39,389 nt of DNA from an uncultured bacterium (GCA_949292215.1 CASEYW010000204.1:1-39389), one strand, 5' to 3'. Positions 23,502 through 32,130 are shown, numbered from the stretch's first letter. Made by a program: numbers and translations. Notes: generated by a model not told the origin, from the letters alone.

Positions 23502-24872
23502 TTATTCCTCCATTGTATGTTCTGAAATCCGGCACGAACGGGAAAACGGAGCAAAAAACTCCGAAACAGAGTCTGGAATGCGCACTGTACACGCAAAAGA
23601 CCCGTCATCCAAATATCGGCCTTCCAGCAAAGACGCTCTGGAATAGACCGCGGCAACAGCATCAGGCCGCTCCGGCGGAATCAGCAGATCGTCTATTTCC
23701 GAACGTTTTTTCAGGAAGGCAATCAATGCAGTGCGAAGTCGATCCATTCCCTCCCCTGTCACACAGGAAATAAAGACGCCGTCAGGATCCAGGGAACGCA
23801 TGCGCGTGAGAATCAGCGGATCTTTCTGACGATCGCATTTGTTGAAGACGGTTAGCATCGGTTTCTCCTGCGCGCCCAGCTCAGTCAGGACAGAAAGAGT
23901 TGTCTTCCAGTGCGATTCCACATCGGGACTGGAAACATCCAGAACCATCACCAGGAAATCCGCCAGAACGGCCTCCTCCAGCGTGGACTTGAATGCCTCC
24001 ACCAGACTGTGTGGCAGTTTGCGGACAAATCCGACGGTATCGGTCAGCAGCAGTTCGCTCTTGTTCGGCAGGACCAGCTTCCGCGTTGTCGGATCAAGCG
24101 TGGCAAAAAGTTTGTTTTCCACAAGAGAAGTCGCTCCCGTCAGTGCATTCAGCAGGGAGGATTTCCCCGCGTTCGTGTATCCGACAATTGCTGCCAGAGG
24201 CATGGCGCGGCGGATCCGCCCTTTGCGCTGTACCATACGCTGTTTCCGCACATCAAGGAGCTCCGTTTCGAGCTGAGCAATCCGTTGTTTGACCATACGG
24301 CGGTCGTACTCGATCTGTTTTTCCCCTTCCCCGCGAGTACCCATGGCACCGCCGCGCTGACGCGACAGATGGCTCCAGGCTCGGGTCAGTCGCGGCAGGA
24401 AATATTTGTTGCGCGCCAGTTCCACTTGAAGCACAGCCTCTCTTGTCTGGGCACGGTCTGCGAAGATATCAAGAATGATCTCCTGGCGATCCACAACGTT
24501 CACCCGGGCAAGACGTTCCAGATTTCTTTGCTGGGATGGTCCCAGCTCCGTATCGAAAACGATGAGTTCCGCTCCAGCCGCCCGGGCCGCCGCGGCAATC
24601 TCCTCCGCCTTTCCGCTGCCCACATAGAATTTCGGATTCGGCAGACGGATCCCCGCCATCAGCTCTCCGACGATCTGAAATCCGAGCGTGGAGACAAGTT
24701 CGCGCAGCTCTTCCAGGTGTTCCCGGGCTTCAGCGGGTTCCTCACCGGATTCAATCACGCCGACCAGAAAAGCGCCATCCTTCACCCGGTTCTCCGACGC
24801 TGTATTTTCCGTCTCTTCCCGGGCTTGGGAAAACTCATCCATTTTTTCGGCTGTCAGATTCTGTCTGCTCAT
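23502..24872 (-). CDS. hflX: ribosome-associated GTPase HflX
   Basis: GTPase that splits stalled or hibernating 70S ribosomes. The 456-aa protein has the N-terminal HflX domain (VSTLGFQIVGELMAG, YVGSGKAEEI, VFDTELGPSQQRNLE, VVDRQEIILDIFA, then HLSRQRGGAMGTRGEGEKQIE), a coiled-coil linker, and the G domain: G1 GYTNAGKSSLLN, G2 region LFATLDPTTR, G3 DTVGFVRKLPH, G4 FNKCD. Its ATG overlaps the pgsA stop by 4 bp (ATGA). The coiled-coil gene starts 3 bp downstream. The N-terminal 30 residues are poorly conserved and acidic. Confidence 0.96.
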   Translation of the reverse strand: MSRQNLTAEKMDEFSQAREETENTASENRVKDGAFLVGVIESGEEPAEAREHLEELRELVSTLGFQIVGELMAGIRLPNPKFYVGSGKAEEIAAAARAAGAELIVFDTELGPSQQRNLERLARVNVVDRQEIILDIFADRAQTREAVLQVELARNKYFLPRLTRAWSHLSRQRGGAMGTRGEGEKQIEYDRRMVKQRIAQLETELLDVRKQRMVQRKGRIRRAMPLAAIVGYTNAGKSSLLNALTGATSLVENKLFATLDPTTRKLVLPNKSELLLTDTVGFVRKLPHSLVEAFKSTLEEAVLADFLVMVLDVSSPDVESHWKTTLSVLTELGAQEKPMLTVFNKCDRQKDPLILTRMRSLDPDGVFISCVTGEGMDRLRTALIAFLKKRSEIDDLLIPPERPDAVAAVYSRASLLEGRYLDDGSFACTVRIPDSVSEFFAPFSRSCRISEHTMEE

Positions 24873-25480
24873 GTATTTTCCGCATAAAGGCTTTTATTTT
24901 TCAGGAAGTATCCCACTCCGGAAAGAATCGTGACGAGTGTCATAATCAGCAGAAGCACATACCAGGCAATCCAGATCTGCTTCTGATGGATATCAAAGAG
25001 CCCGATCCATGCCGCGCCGCCGATCAGCAGGGATACCATCTGAAGAATCGTTTTGATTTTTCCCCACTTGTCCGCTGAAATGACAACGCCTTTATGAGTT
25101 GCCAGCATCCGCAGGCCCGTCACCATGAATTCACGGGTCAGAACAACGATGATGATCCATCCGGGCATCAACTTGTATTCCGCCATCATCACGAATGTAC
25201 CGACAACAAAAATTTTGTCGGCAAGCGGATCCACCAGCCGCCCGAAATCACTTTCCAGATGGTATTTTCTTGCAAGAAATCCATCCAGAAGATCCGTCAA
25301 TGCAGCGAGAATCGCCACAATGTAAGCGATGATGTGACAGACTTCTTCCACCGGCTCACTGACGGTTGGAATGAAAAAACCGATGCTGTCCGAACGGATG
25401 TTCGCCAATGCCACAAACACGAAAATCAGCAGAATTCTGCTGAGGGTAATCCGGTTCGGGAGATTCTTCAAATTAGCCAA
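24869..25480 (-). CDS. pgsA: CDP-diacylglycerol-glycerol-3-phosphate 3-phosphatidyltransferase
   Basis: Integral membrane enzyme making phosphatidylglycerol-phosphate, the first committed step to phosphatidylglycerol and cardiolipin. The CDP-alcohol phosphotransferase signature is complete: DLLDGFLARKYHLESDFGRL followed by VDPLADK. Four to six hydrophobic segments fill the 203 aa, and NLPNRITLSRILLIF at the N-terminus is typical of PgsA. The start is TTG at 25480, with AAGGGG 7 bases upstream; no ATG occurs before the first conserved segment, so TTG initiation seems required. It overlaps the 3' end of rimO by 8 bp and hflX by 4 bp. Confidence 0.93.
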   Translation of the reverse strand: MANLKNLPNRITLSRILLIFVFVALANIRSDSIGFFIPTVSEPVEEVCHIIAYIVAILAALTDLLDGFLARKYHLESDFGRLVDPLADKIFVVGTFVMMAEYKLMPGWIIIVVLTREFMVTGLRMLATHKGVVISADKWGKIKTILQMVSLLIGGAAWIGLFDIHQKQIWIAWYVLLLIMTLVTILSGVGYFLKNKSLYAENT

Positions 25481-26825
25481 TTTCTGTCCCCTTGGATTTG
25501 ATTGCTGTGAGTTCCGCTGTAATATCGTATGCTTTTGCCGAGGTTACAAGCGCGCGGATGAAACTTCCCGGCAGAAGATCGTGCGGGACTTTTCTCAAAA
25601 CGATTTCATTGTCGATTCCGGGTGCGTCGAGCATGGTTCTGCCGAGTGCCCGTCCCCGTCCCTCCAGGGAATCCACGATAGCGTCAACTTCCGTTCCTTT
25701 GAGTGCCAGGTTTGCGTTCAGGGAAATGTCCTCCTGAATCCGCATCAGATGCTCATAACGTTCCAGAGCAGTCTTCCGGGGGATCTGGTTCCGGAATCCG
25801 GCTGCGGGGGTTCCCTCCTCGGGCGAATAGTAAAACGCGCCCATGCGTTCAAATTTCTGCTCTTTCACATAATTTGCCAGAGTCTCGAATTCCTCGTCTG
25901 TTTCGCCGGGGAAACCGACCATAAAGGTGGTCCGGATCGCGCAATGGGCATCTTCCCGAATCCGACGGACGGCCTCGCGAGTCTCCTTTTCCCCGACCTT
26001 CCGCCCCATCGAAAGCAGAACTCTGCCGGCGATGTGCTGAAGGGGCATCTCGACGCATCGGGCAAGGTGTTCCGCATCGGCAAGCGCCCCGACCACACGA
26101 TCGGTCACAGAAGCCGGATGCAGATACAGCAGACGGAAAAGATAATCGCCTTTGAGCTGGTCAAGACCGCGAATAAGATCTGCTGCGGCATTTTTTTCCT
26201 TGAAATCATGCCGGAACGCCGTAGTGTCCTGCGCAATGACAATCAGCTCCCGCACGCCGTTATCGATCAGAGACTGCGCTTCCTTGAGAACCGATTCCGC
26301 AGAACGGCTCCGCAGAGGCCCGCGAATATTCGGAATCGAACAATAGGAACAGCGGTTGTCGCACCCGTCGGCAATTTTCAGATACGCATAATGCGGCGGT
26401 GTCAGAAGAAGCCGCGCGGTTGCGTCGTCGTACAGATACCGGGGAGCTCCGGATGGAGGAACATAATCCTGATTTTGAAGAAGCCCTTTCAGGATTTTCC
26501 CCATTTCCTCGATGGAATCAATGCGTGTCCAGAGATCGACTTCCGGAAATTTCTCCTGAATCGTCCTTGCATTTTTCCACTCGACCAGACATCCGGCTAC
26601 TACGATTTTCCTTCCGCTCCGCTTCCGTTTCCACTTCAGCGCATGACGAATCGTCTCCTCAGCTTCTTTTCTGGCGGAGTCGATAAACGCGCAGGTATTG
26701 ATGAGCATGAGATCAGCCTCAGCCTCATCGCCTGTGATTCCAAGCCCGTTGCAGACCAGAGAGCCGGCGGCAATCTCCGTATCCACAAAATTCTTCGGAC
26801 AGCCCAGGCTCACAATTGAGACCAT
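25473..26825 (-). CDS. rimO: ribosomal protein S12 methylthiotransferase RimO
   Basis: Radical-SAM enzyme that methylthiolates the conserved Asp of ribosomal protein S12. The 450-aa form has the N-terminal UPF0004 domain with Cys9 (SLGCPKNFVDTE, diagnostic of RimO), Cys45 (NTCAFIDSA) and Cys79 (VAGCLVEW) for the auxiliary 4Fe-4S cluster. The radical-SAM CxxxCxxC is in DGCDNRCSYCSIPNIRG. A C-terminal TRAM domain follows (GTEVDAIVDSLEGRGRALGR to ALVTSAKAYDI). I prefer ATG 26825 (GGAGG upstream, family-like N-terminus); GTG 26852 would add nine residues. It heads the minus-strand operon running to recR. Confidence 0.95.
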   Translation of the reverse strand: MVSIVSLGCPKNFVDTEIAAGSLVCNGLGITGDEAEADLMLINTCAFIDSARKEAEETIRHALKWKRKRSGRKIVVAGCLVEWKNARTIQEKFPEVDLWTRIDSIEEMGKILKGLLQNQDYVPPSGAPRYLYDDATARLLLTPPHYAYLKIADGCDNRCSYCSIPNIRGPLRSRSAESVLKEAQSLIDNGVRELIVIAQDTTAFRHDFKEKNAAADLIRGLDQLKGDYLFRLLYLHPASVTDRVVGALADAEHLARCVEMPLQHIAGRVLLSMGRKVGEKETREAVRRIREDAHCAIRTTFMVGFPGETDEEFETLANYVKEQKFERMGAFYYSPEEGTPAAGFRNQIPRKTALERYEHLMRIQEDISLNANLALKGTEVDAIVDSLEGRGRALGRTMLDAPGIDNEIVLRKVPHDLLPGSFIRALVTSAKAYDITAELTAIKSKGTEIG

Positions 26826-26876
26826 GGCAGCCGGTTCCTCCGTCGTTTTCACTGCTGAAAATCCTTCATTTCAAAA

Positions 26877-26903
26877 TAAATTACAGTCATGAAATGTAAT
26901 TTA
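26877..26903 (-). promoter_or_regulatory. palindromic operator-like site overlapping the rimO promoter
   Basis: TAAATTACA (26877-26885) and TGTAATTTA (26895-26903) form a perfect 9-bp inverted repeat with a 9-base centre. The right arm also makes the smaller palindrome TGTAATTTACA (26895-26905). On the minus strand TTGCTA (26925-26920) lies 16 bases before TAAATT (26903-26898), so the arm doubles as the -10 box. This geometry suits a dimeric repressor controlling rimO and the genes behind it. The regulator is unknown. Confidence 0.5.
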
Positions 26904-27014
26904 CACCCGAAATGGAAATTAGCAATAATGAAAGGAAAAATAAATTGTTTCCCGGACGATTCCGAAATAAAAAAGCGTTTTCCGGAATTTGCCTTTCCGA
27001 GAAAACGGCAGAAT

Positions 27015-27040
27015 GCCCCGACGAGTCATCCCGTCGGGGC
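27015..27040 (-). terminator. hairpin downstream of the Bat gene cluster
   Basis: A 9-bp G/C-rich stem, GCCCCGACG with CGTCGGGGC around an 8-base loop, lies 13 bases beyond the BatD-BatE stop. On the minus strand it is followed by ATTCTGCCGTTTTC, a poor T-tract, so termination may be inefficient or the hairpin may stabilise the 3' end. Confidence 0.6.
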
Positions 27041-27053
27041 GCGAATCTCCGGA

Positions 27054-29669
27054 TCAGAGATCCCAGAGCTTCTGTACATCATCCCTCTTGACCCAGCCCT
27101 CCGCAGCTCCGGCACGGATACGAATCCAGTCAAGACGCGATTCCACAATCCGGACCTCTTCCCCGGGTTGAAGATTGATATCCGCCAATCGGAGAGCCTG
27201 CGTCGAAGGCAGCGCGTACACAGGGGCATTGCGGACAATCACGATCGCGGCACGATCATCGTACGAACTCACCCCCTGAGCAAGGACAGCGGAAAATGCC
27301 ACCACCATCACCACACCTCCTGAAGCAAGCAGAGCTCCCCAGAACGAACGGCCCAACGAGCGGCGCAACCCGAGCGAGACAAAAACCAGCGCGGTGCCGA
27401 TGCTCAGGACCAGGAGCCATTCATCCGGCCGCAGCAGGTCACGCAGATACGGCGGAACATCGGCAGGCGTCTCCAGGACGTTTTTTTCCGGCAGCGAGAG
27501 CTTGCGTCTTGTCAGATTCAGGTTTTCGAGAATATCCGAATCGCGCGGGGCAATTCTCAACGCACTTTCGTAACAGGCCAGCGCCTGTGCATATTTGCCC
27601 TGCTGAAACAGGCAGTTGCCAATGTTGTAGAACAGCTTCGACGAAGGAGCCGATGCTTTTTTCAAAGACCGGTAATACTGTTCCGCTCCGGCGAAATTTC
27701 CCTCATCGTAAGCGGTCATGGCACGTTCCGGCGAATCAATCACCCTGACAGCGGTGGACGTTTCCTTCGAATCCGTCTTCTTTGCAGATTCCTCCGCTGC
27801 GGAGACCGAAACAGCTCCGAAGATCAGTGCAAAACAAACCAGTTTGGAGAGTTGATTCATCAGTTTCATTTTAAAATCCTCCGTTAATATCGAATCCGAC
27901 GCATGAGACCATGACGTATCGGAAAGAGTCTGAAGCGTTTCCGCCAGCTCCGGATTTTCCTCCTTGATGATTGCAGCGCTTTCGCCGAGACTGGAGCCGG
28001 GCGGAAGATCAAGCGCGTCATTGACATACGCGGCAATCTCCCCGTTCATATCCGGAATTGCCTCCGGTTTTCCTGCGCGCAAACGGTTCAGGAGTCCGGC
28101 CTTGTTTTTCCGTGCCGCGTTTCTGCGCTGGAATCCGGGATCGCTCTCCCGGTAGCGCCGATACAGATACCGCAGCTCCACCCCGATCCAGAACGCGAGA
28201 CCAAGGACAAACACCAGCAGGGCGGAAACAATATGATTGTGCCAGAGAGGAAGGCGAATTTCGTCATATGGAGCTTTTTTCAAGTACAGAACACCGGTCG
28301 GTCCCCTTTTTTCCGGAGCAGGGGCGAGCGATGCGGAATCGTCGGCAGCGCCGTCAATCACGCCTGGGCCGGCGGATGCGCCGGAATACACGGCTGCGGC
28401 CTTTTCCACCTTCATGTTCTTCACAAATGCAAACTCTTCGTATTTTGCCTTCGAAGGATTGAAGGTGCTGAACTTGAATTTCAGATCGTGGGAACCCACA
28501 GCGGTCGGAATGAGAATGTACTTGACTGTTGCGGTATCGCTTGCCGAGGACTTCTCCACTTCCGGACTGTACACACGAAAATTCGGAAAATCCAATGACG
28601 GTGCGGAAAGCGTTTCCATCGTTCCGTTTCCGGAAATTTTCACCGTCAAGGTCACAGCCTCTCCGACTTTTGCTTCTCCGGCAGAAAGAGCCGCATCAAC
28701 CTTCCACTCTCCGACGAGTCCAAGGAAGTGTGCATCCCCCGTGCGCGGAGGCAACGGCTTGACCGTAATCTGCGGCGCAGAACTTTTTACCTGATGCTCA
28801 ACGGTACGAGCATTGCTGAAGAAAAATCCGCCGAAAAAATCATCGTCATCGAAAAGCGAGGACGGACGGTGCCTCGGCCGGTTGCGAACAATGATGTTCA
28901 TCTTTGTCACCGAACTCAAATCCAGCTTGCCTATGGAAATCGGCCGCAGAACCGTGTTGAACACGTAGACGAGATAGGGACGCCCGTCAATCTCTGTTTC
29001 TCCTCGGCGATAAGGAGCGAACTTCGGATTGTTCGGATTCTGTTTCTGATAATCGCGGAAAATGATGTTGGCTTTGTCACCGGCTACGATCTCCGGCCAG
29101 CTCACCTGGCACTCCAGATCACGCGCCATGAACACCTGAATTTCCACGGGGATCTCCTCGCCGATGTAGAATGTGCTGGATTCCGGACGGACAATCGTTC
29201 TGGAAAAGAGCAGTTTATCGATTTCAACCTCCTCCTTCGCGGAAGCAATGGTTCCTCCGGAAGACCGACCGCGGGAGCGTCCGGTCGCCAGTTTCGGCTG
29301 AGTTGCAGTAAACGTAACGGCCTTGCTGGTAAACGTCTGTTTTCCTGCGCGGACCTCTGTCGCCGGAATTGTGTACGTTCCCGGCTTCTCCACCGTAAAC
29401 GTGTAGATGCACATTGTGGTTCTGGAAATATGCCCGTTCACCTGATTGATCGACTGACGGCTCCCCGCAGCAATCCAGCGCAATCCGTCAATTTTAGGGA
29501 GCTGCACGAACTGCGGAATTGCCTTCCCGTCGTAAATCAGGGAAAGTTCAGCGTTCATTCCGACCCGGACCGGCTCACTGACCTCCGTCACAAGCGATGC
29601 CGCGAATGCAATCGCTCCCGCCGTCATCAGAACGGCAGTCAAAATCATTTTTCTCATCATGCTGTTCAT
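27054..29669 (-). CDS. BatD-BatE fusion aerotolerance protein
   Basis: Residues 1-600 are BatD-like. They comprise a signal peptide (MNSMMRKMILTAVLMTAGAIAFA), beta-sandwich repeats typical of the Oxygen tolerance family (VSEPVRVGMNAELSL, YIGEEIPVEIQVFM, GEAKVGEAVTLTVKISGNGTM), an Asp/Phe-rich insertion and a membrane helix (about 475-495). Residues 601-871 are BatE-like. They start with a second signal-peptide-like stretch (MNQLSKLVCFALIFGAVSVSA), then TPR repeats (YNIGNCLFQQGKYAQALACY), two membrane helices and a C-terminal SH3-like domain (APVYALPSTQALRLADINLQPGEEVRI). Bat proteins support oxidative-stress tolerance in several bacteria, mechanism unclear. I chose ATG 29669 (AGAGG upstream) over TTG 29675. 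The open frame between the two halves is unusual (see the internal start). Confidence 0.8.
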   Translation of the reverse strand: MNSMMRKMILTAVLMTAGAIAFAASLVTEVSEPVRVGMNAELSLIYDGKAIPQFVQLPKIDGLRWIAAGSRQSINQVNGHISRTTMCIYTFTVEKPGTYTIPATEVRAGKQTFTSKAVTFTATQPKLATGRSRGRSSGGTIASAKEEVEIDKLLFSRTIVRPESSTFYIGEEIPVEIQVFMARDLECQVSWPEIVAGDKANIIFRDYQKQNPNNPKFAPYRRGETEIDGRPYLVYVFNTVLRPISIGKLDLSSVTKMNIIVRNRPRHRPSSLFDDDDFFGGFFFSNARTVEHQVKSSAPQITVKPLPPRTGDAHFLGLVGEWKVDAALSAGEAKVGEAVTLTVKISGNGTMETLSAPSLDFPNFRVYSPEVEKSSASDTATVKYILIPTAVGSHDLKFKFSTFNPSKAKYEEFAFVKNMKVEKAAAVYSGASAGPGVIDGAADDSASLAPAPEKRGPTGVLYLKKAPYDEIRLPLWHNHIVSALLVFVLGLAFWIGVELRYLYRRYRESDPGFQRRNAARKNKAGLLNRLRAGKPEAIPDMNGEIAAYVNDALDLPPGSSLGESAAIIKEENPELAETLQTLSDTSWSHASDSILTEDFKMKLMNQLSKLVCFALIFGAVSVSAAEESAKKTDSKETSTAVRVIDSPERAMTAYDEGNFAGAEQYYRSLKKASAPSSKLFYNIGNCLFQQGKYAQALACYESALRIAPRDSDILENLNLTRRKLSLPEKNVLETPADVPPYLRDLLRPDEWLLVLSIGTALVFVSLGLRRSLGRSFWGALLASGGVVMVVAFSAVLAQGVSSYDDRAAIVIVRNAPVYALPSTQALRLADINLQPGEEVRIVESRLDWIRIRAGAAEGWVKRDDVQKLWDL
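27867..27882 (-). promoter_or_regulatory. strong internal ribosome-binding site and start for the BatE half
   Basis: Inside the fused frame, GGAGG (27882-27878) stands 8 bases before an in-frame ATG at 27869, directly ahead of the second signal peptide. Translation from here would give a separate 271-aa BatE with its own signal sequence. No stop codon separates the two halves in this frame, though both other frames have TAA within 25 bases upstream of the ATG. Confidence 0.7.
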
Positions 29670-29713
29670 AGACAAAAACCTCTTTCTGTTTTCCTGAACG
29701 CTCCTCTTGGAAC

Positions 29714-29744
29714 GCGGTCCCCGCGGAAAACCGGCGGAGACCGC
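29714..29744 (-). other. intercistronic hairpin between BatB-BatC and BatD-BatE genes
   Basis: An 11-bp stem with one mismatch (29714-29724 with 29734-29744, arms containing GCGGTC and GACCGC) around a 9-base loop fills much of the 86-bp gap between the two coding regions. No T-tract follows on the transcribed strand, so a role in mRNA processing or differential stability is more likely than termination. Confidence 0.5.
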
Positions 29745-29755
29745 ATGAAAGTTTA

Positions 29756-31954
29756 TTACCAGTCCTTCGCTGGAACCGCATTGCGGTAACGTCGTTTCTG
29801 ATGAGCCTTGATGGCATCACGCAGATTTTTCTCGTCTTTCGCCATATCTTCCAGAATGGATGCCGCCTGAGACTTGTCAATCTCCCCTTCTTCAGGCTCC
29901 TTCTGCGGCTCGCCCTGGGCAGACTGCGGTTCGCGTGGTTCCTGTTTCTCCTGTTTGCCGGAGTCATCCTGATCCCGGTTATTTTCCTTCTGTTTCTCCT
30001 TCTGATCCTTGCCGTTTTTTGAATCCTGTGAAGGTTCCTGCTTCCGGTCCGGATCACCGCCGAGCTTTTCAAGTGCTTTGTTCAAATGCTCTTCCGCCGA
30101 CTTGCCGTTGCCTTTCCGTTGTTCCTCCCGAGCCTTGTCAAGCTCCTGTTTTGCCTGTTCAGCGGACTGTTCCATCTTTTTCTGGCCAAGCTCCTGCGCT
30201 TTCTTCTGCAAATCCTCAGCAGACTTTCTTGCCTCTTCCGTTTTCTGCTGTGCAGACTGATTCTGCTGCTTCTGCTGCTGATTCTGCTGAGACTGATTCT
30301 GGTCCTGCTTCTGCTGATTTTCCTTCTGCTGCTGATTCTTTGCCTGCTGCGTCTGTTTCTGAGCCTGCTGCTGCATTTTCTTCAGCTCTTCAATCTTTTT
30401 TTTCAAGGTCTCGGCTTTTTGGCGGTCGGCAAGAAGAATGGACTGATTTTTAGCGATGGCGGAATGATCTTCTGTCTCACGCATGGACTCCCGGTACATC
30501 TCTTCTGCCTGATCCATCACTTTTAATGAAGCATCGACTTTTTTCTGAGCTTCGTCAAGATTCTGCTGCTGAAGAGCCTGAAGCGATCCGCCAAGTTCCG
30601 CGCGAGCCTTTGTATGTGTAATCACACCGAGGTTCTGAGAGACTTTGCCGCGGATTTCGACATTGTCAACACCGTTTGCAAGAGCACCTTCATACTGTTT
30701 GACCGCCTCAGGGAACTTGCCCTGGCTCTGCGCATCGACTCCACGATTGAAGAGTTCGACCGGATCATCGGTCTGAGATTCCGCATTCTGTTCTCCTGCG
30801 GGCTGTTCCGTCTGCGTGGCGGATGGTGGAATTTGAACGGAAGACGGAAGTTGATGATCCGCCTGATTCTTTCCATCTTCCGACATGGTCTCCGCATGTA
30901 CCGGAAGAACGGAAAAGACGCAGACCAGCATTGCGGCAGCCGCGGCACCGTTGCGGACCGCACGCTCGGAGAGAGCAAACCAAACCAGCATCAGCAGAAA
31001 CGCGATTCCAAGCGGATAGCTGAAGCGGTCAATCGGTTTTGTGGTTTTGACGCTCTCATAATCCTGTGGAGCGAGAGCGCGGATGCGTTTTTCCAGGGCG
31101 TTCAGTCGCGGATCTCCGGCAGTCGAACGGACATAGATTCCACCGGTCCGTTTTGCCAGCGAACCAAGCGAAGCCTCGTTCAACGGACTGTTCACAATAT
31201 TCCCCTGAGCATCCTTCAATGTTTTCAATCCACCGCGTCCATCCGGAATTTGAATGATGGACGGCTGGGCAGGATCACCGATTCCGGCGATGAAAAGCGG
31301 AATCTTCCTGGCGATGATCTCATCGACGGCTTTCCCGCTGTCGCCCTCCAGTTCATCTCCATCGGTGATGAGAACGACCGCGCGATGCTGAGTTTCCGCA
31401 GCTTTGAATGCCTGCAGAGCCGTTTCAAGCGCAGCCTGAATATTTGTGCCTCCGACCGGAATTGATCCGGTGGAAAGCTCGTCAATCGACTGAAGAAAAC
31501 TGGTCTTGTCGGAAGTCAGCGGGCATTCCAGGAACGCACGACCGGCAAATGCTATGAGTCCAAACCGGTCTCCGGGATTCCGCTTCACCAGTTCGCGGAC
31601 CAGCCATTTGGCATGGGCAAGGCGCGACGGCTGGACATCTTTCGCCAGCATGGACTTCGAGGTATCGAATACAAACAGCAGATCGCGTCCCTGTCCGTGC
31701 ATTTCCTGAATCTGAACGCCCCAGCTCGGACGTGCCACCGCACCGACTAGAAACACAACCGCCAGAAGAAGAATCACGAACCGGAGCACACGTTTCCCTC
31801 CGGACACCTGAACATATGCCGGATCTTCCGCATGTTTTCCAAGAAAGGATTTCAAAACAGCAGCGGTTTTCCTGCCTGATACAACAAAAACAACGATCAT
31901 CAGCGGCATCAGCCAGAGCAGATGCCATAAAACGTCTGGTTTTAAGAATCTCAT
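29756..31954 (-). CDS. BatB-BatC fusion: VWA-domain membrane protein with TPR and Gln/Lys-rich tail
   Basis: The N-terminal third is BatB: two membrane helices (about residues 9-26 and 57-75), a von Willebrand A domain with an intact MIDAS (Asp97-Ser99-Ser101 in FDTSKSM, GGTNI, ITDGDELEG), and a further helix near 315. A second hydrophobic stretch (about 340-355, AAAAAMLVCVFSVLPVHAE) resembles the BatC signal. Next come a TPR (ELFNRGVDAQSQGKFPEAVKQY in pieces), coiled coil, and a low-complexity Gln/Lys/Glu tail ending in a conserved-looking SILEDMAKDEKNLRDAIK helix. The VWA faces the periplasm. I chose ATG 31954, 8 bases after GGGAG; GTG 31960 is too close to it. BatA, MoxR and DUF58 partners are not adjacent. 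A possible -10 (TATTAT) lies at 32004-31999. Confidence 0.85.
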   Translation of the reverse strand: MRFLKPDVLWHLLWLMPLMIVVFVVSGRKTAAVLKSFLGKHAEDPAYVQVSGGKRVLRFVILLLAVVFLVGAVARPSWGVQIQEMHGQGRDLLFVFDTSKSMLAKDVQPSRLAHAKWLVRELVKRNPGDRFGLIAFAGRAFLECPLTSDKTSFLQSIDELSTGSIPVGGTNIQAALETALQAFKAAETQHRAVVLITDGDELEGDSGKAVDEIIARKIPLFIAGIGDPAQPSIIQIPDGRGGLKTLKDAQGNIVNSPLNEASLGSLAKRTGGIYVRSTAGDPRLNALEKRIRALAPQDYESVKTTKPIDRFSYPLGIAFLLMLVWFALSERAVRNGAAAAAMLVCVFSVLPVHAETMSEDGKNQADHQLPSSVQIPPSATQTEQPAGEQNAESQTDDPVELFNRGVDAQSQGKFPEAVKQYEGALANGVDNVEIRGKVSQNLGVITHTKARAELGGSLQALQQQNLDEAQKKVDASLKVMDQAEEMYRESMRETEDHSAIAKNQSILLADRQKAETLKKKIEELKKMQQQAQKQTQQAKNQQQKENQQKQDQNQSQQNQQQKQQNQSAQQKTEEARKSAEDLQKKAQELGQKKMEQSAEQAKQELDKAREEQRKGNGKSAEEHLNKALEKLGGDPDRKQEPSQDSKNGKDQKEKQKENNRDQDDSGKQEKQEPREPQSAQGEPQKEPEEGEIDKSQAASILEDMAKDEKNLRDAIKAHQKRRYRNAVPAKDW

Positions 31955-32009
31955 ATTCACATCTCCCTTTCCGTACCGGCTATTCGGCCGTTTTTTTGAT
32001 AATAGACCC

Positions 32010-32043
32010 CGTCATGCCGAAAAAGTTCCGTAAAAGCATGACG
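32010..32043. promoter_or_regulatory. inverted repeat upstream of the Bat genes
   Basis: CGTCATGC (32010-32017) and GCATGACG (32036-32043) are perfect inverted arms 18 bases apart, placed where the -35 region would lie for the TATTAT at 32004-31999. No T-tract follows on either strand, so an operator is more plausible than a terminator of the helicase transcript. Confidence 0.4.
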
Positions 32044-32130
32044 AAACCGGATGAAACCGGTCAAATGCGGAAGAAGGATTCTTCGCCTCCTCATCCAAAA
32101 GAATGCCGGAAAAAGAGTGTCTCCCCTCCC

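Noticed and set aside
21462..23525. 687-codon plus-strand open frame opposite the coiled-coil gene
   Set aside because: It is the antisense of a long Lys/Glu/Leu-rich coding sequence, giving Phe-rich nonsense with no domain. The minus-strand gene has a signal peptide, ribosome-binding site and operon fit.
25371..26819. 482-codon plus-strand frame opposite rimO
   Set aside because: A shadow of the RimO coding strand; rimO has complete Fe-S and TRAM signatures.
27054..27869. Listing BatE as a separate CDS
   Set aside because: The frame is continuous with BatD, so I annotate one fusion and note the internal start; separate genes would need a stop not present in this sequence.
31981..31998. Terminator at the CGGC/GCCG hairpin with seven T, plus strand
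   Set aside because: The stem is only 4 bp and no plus-strand gene lies upstream; it is within the leader of the minus-strand Bat genes.
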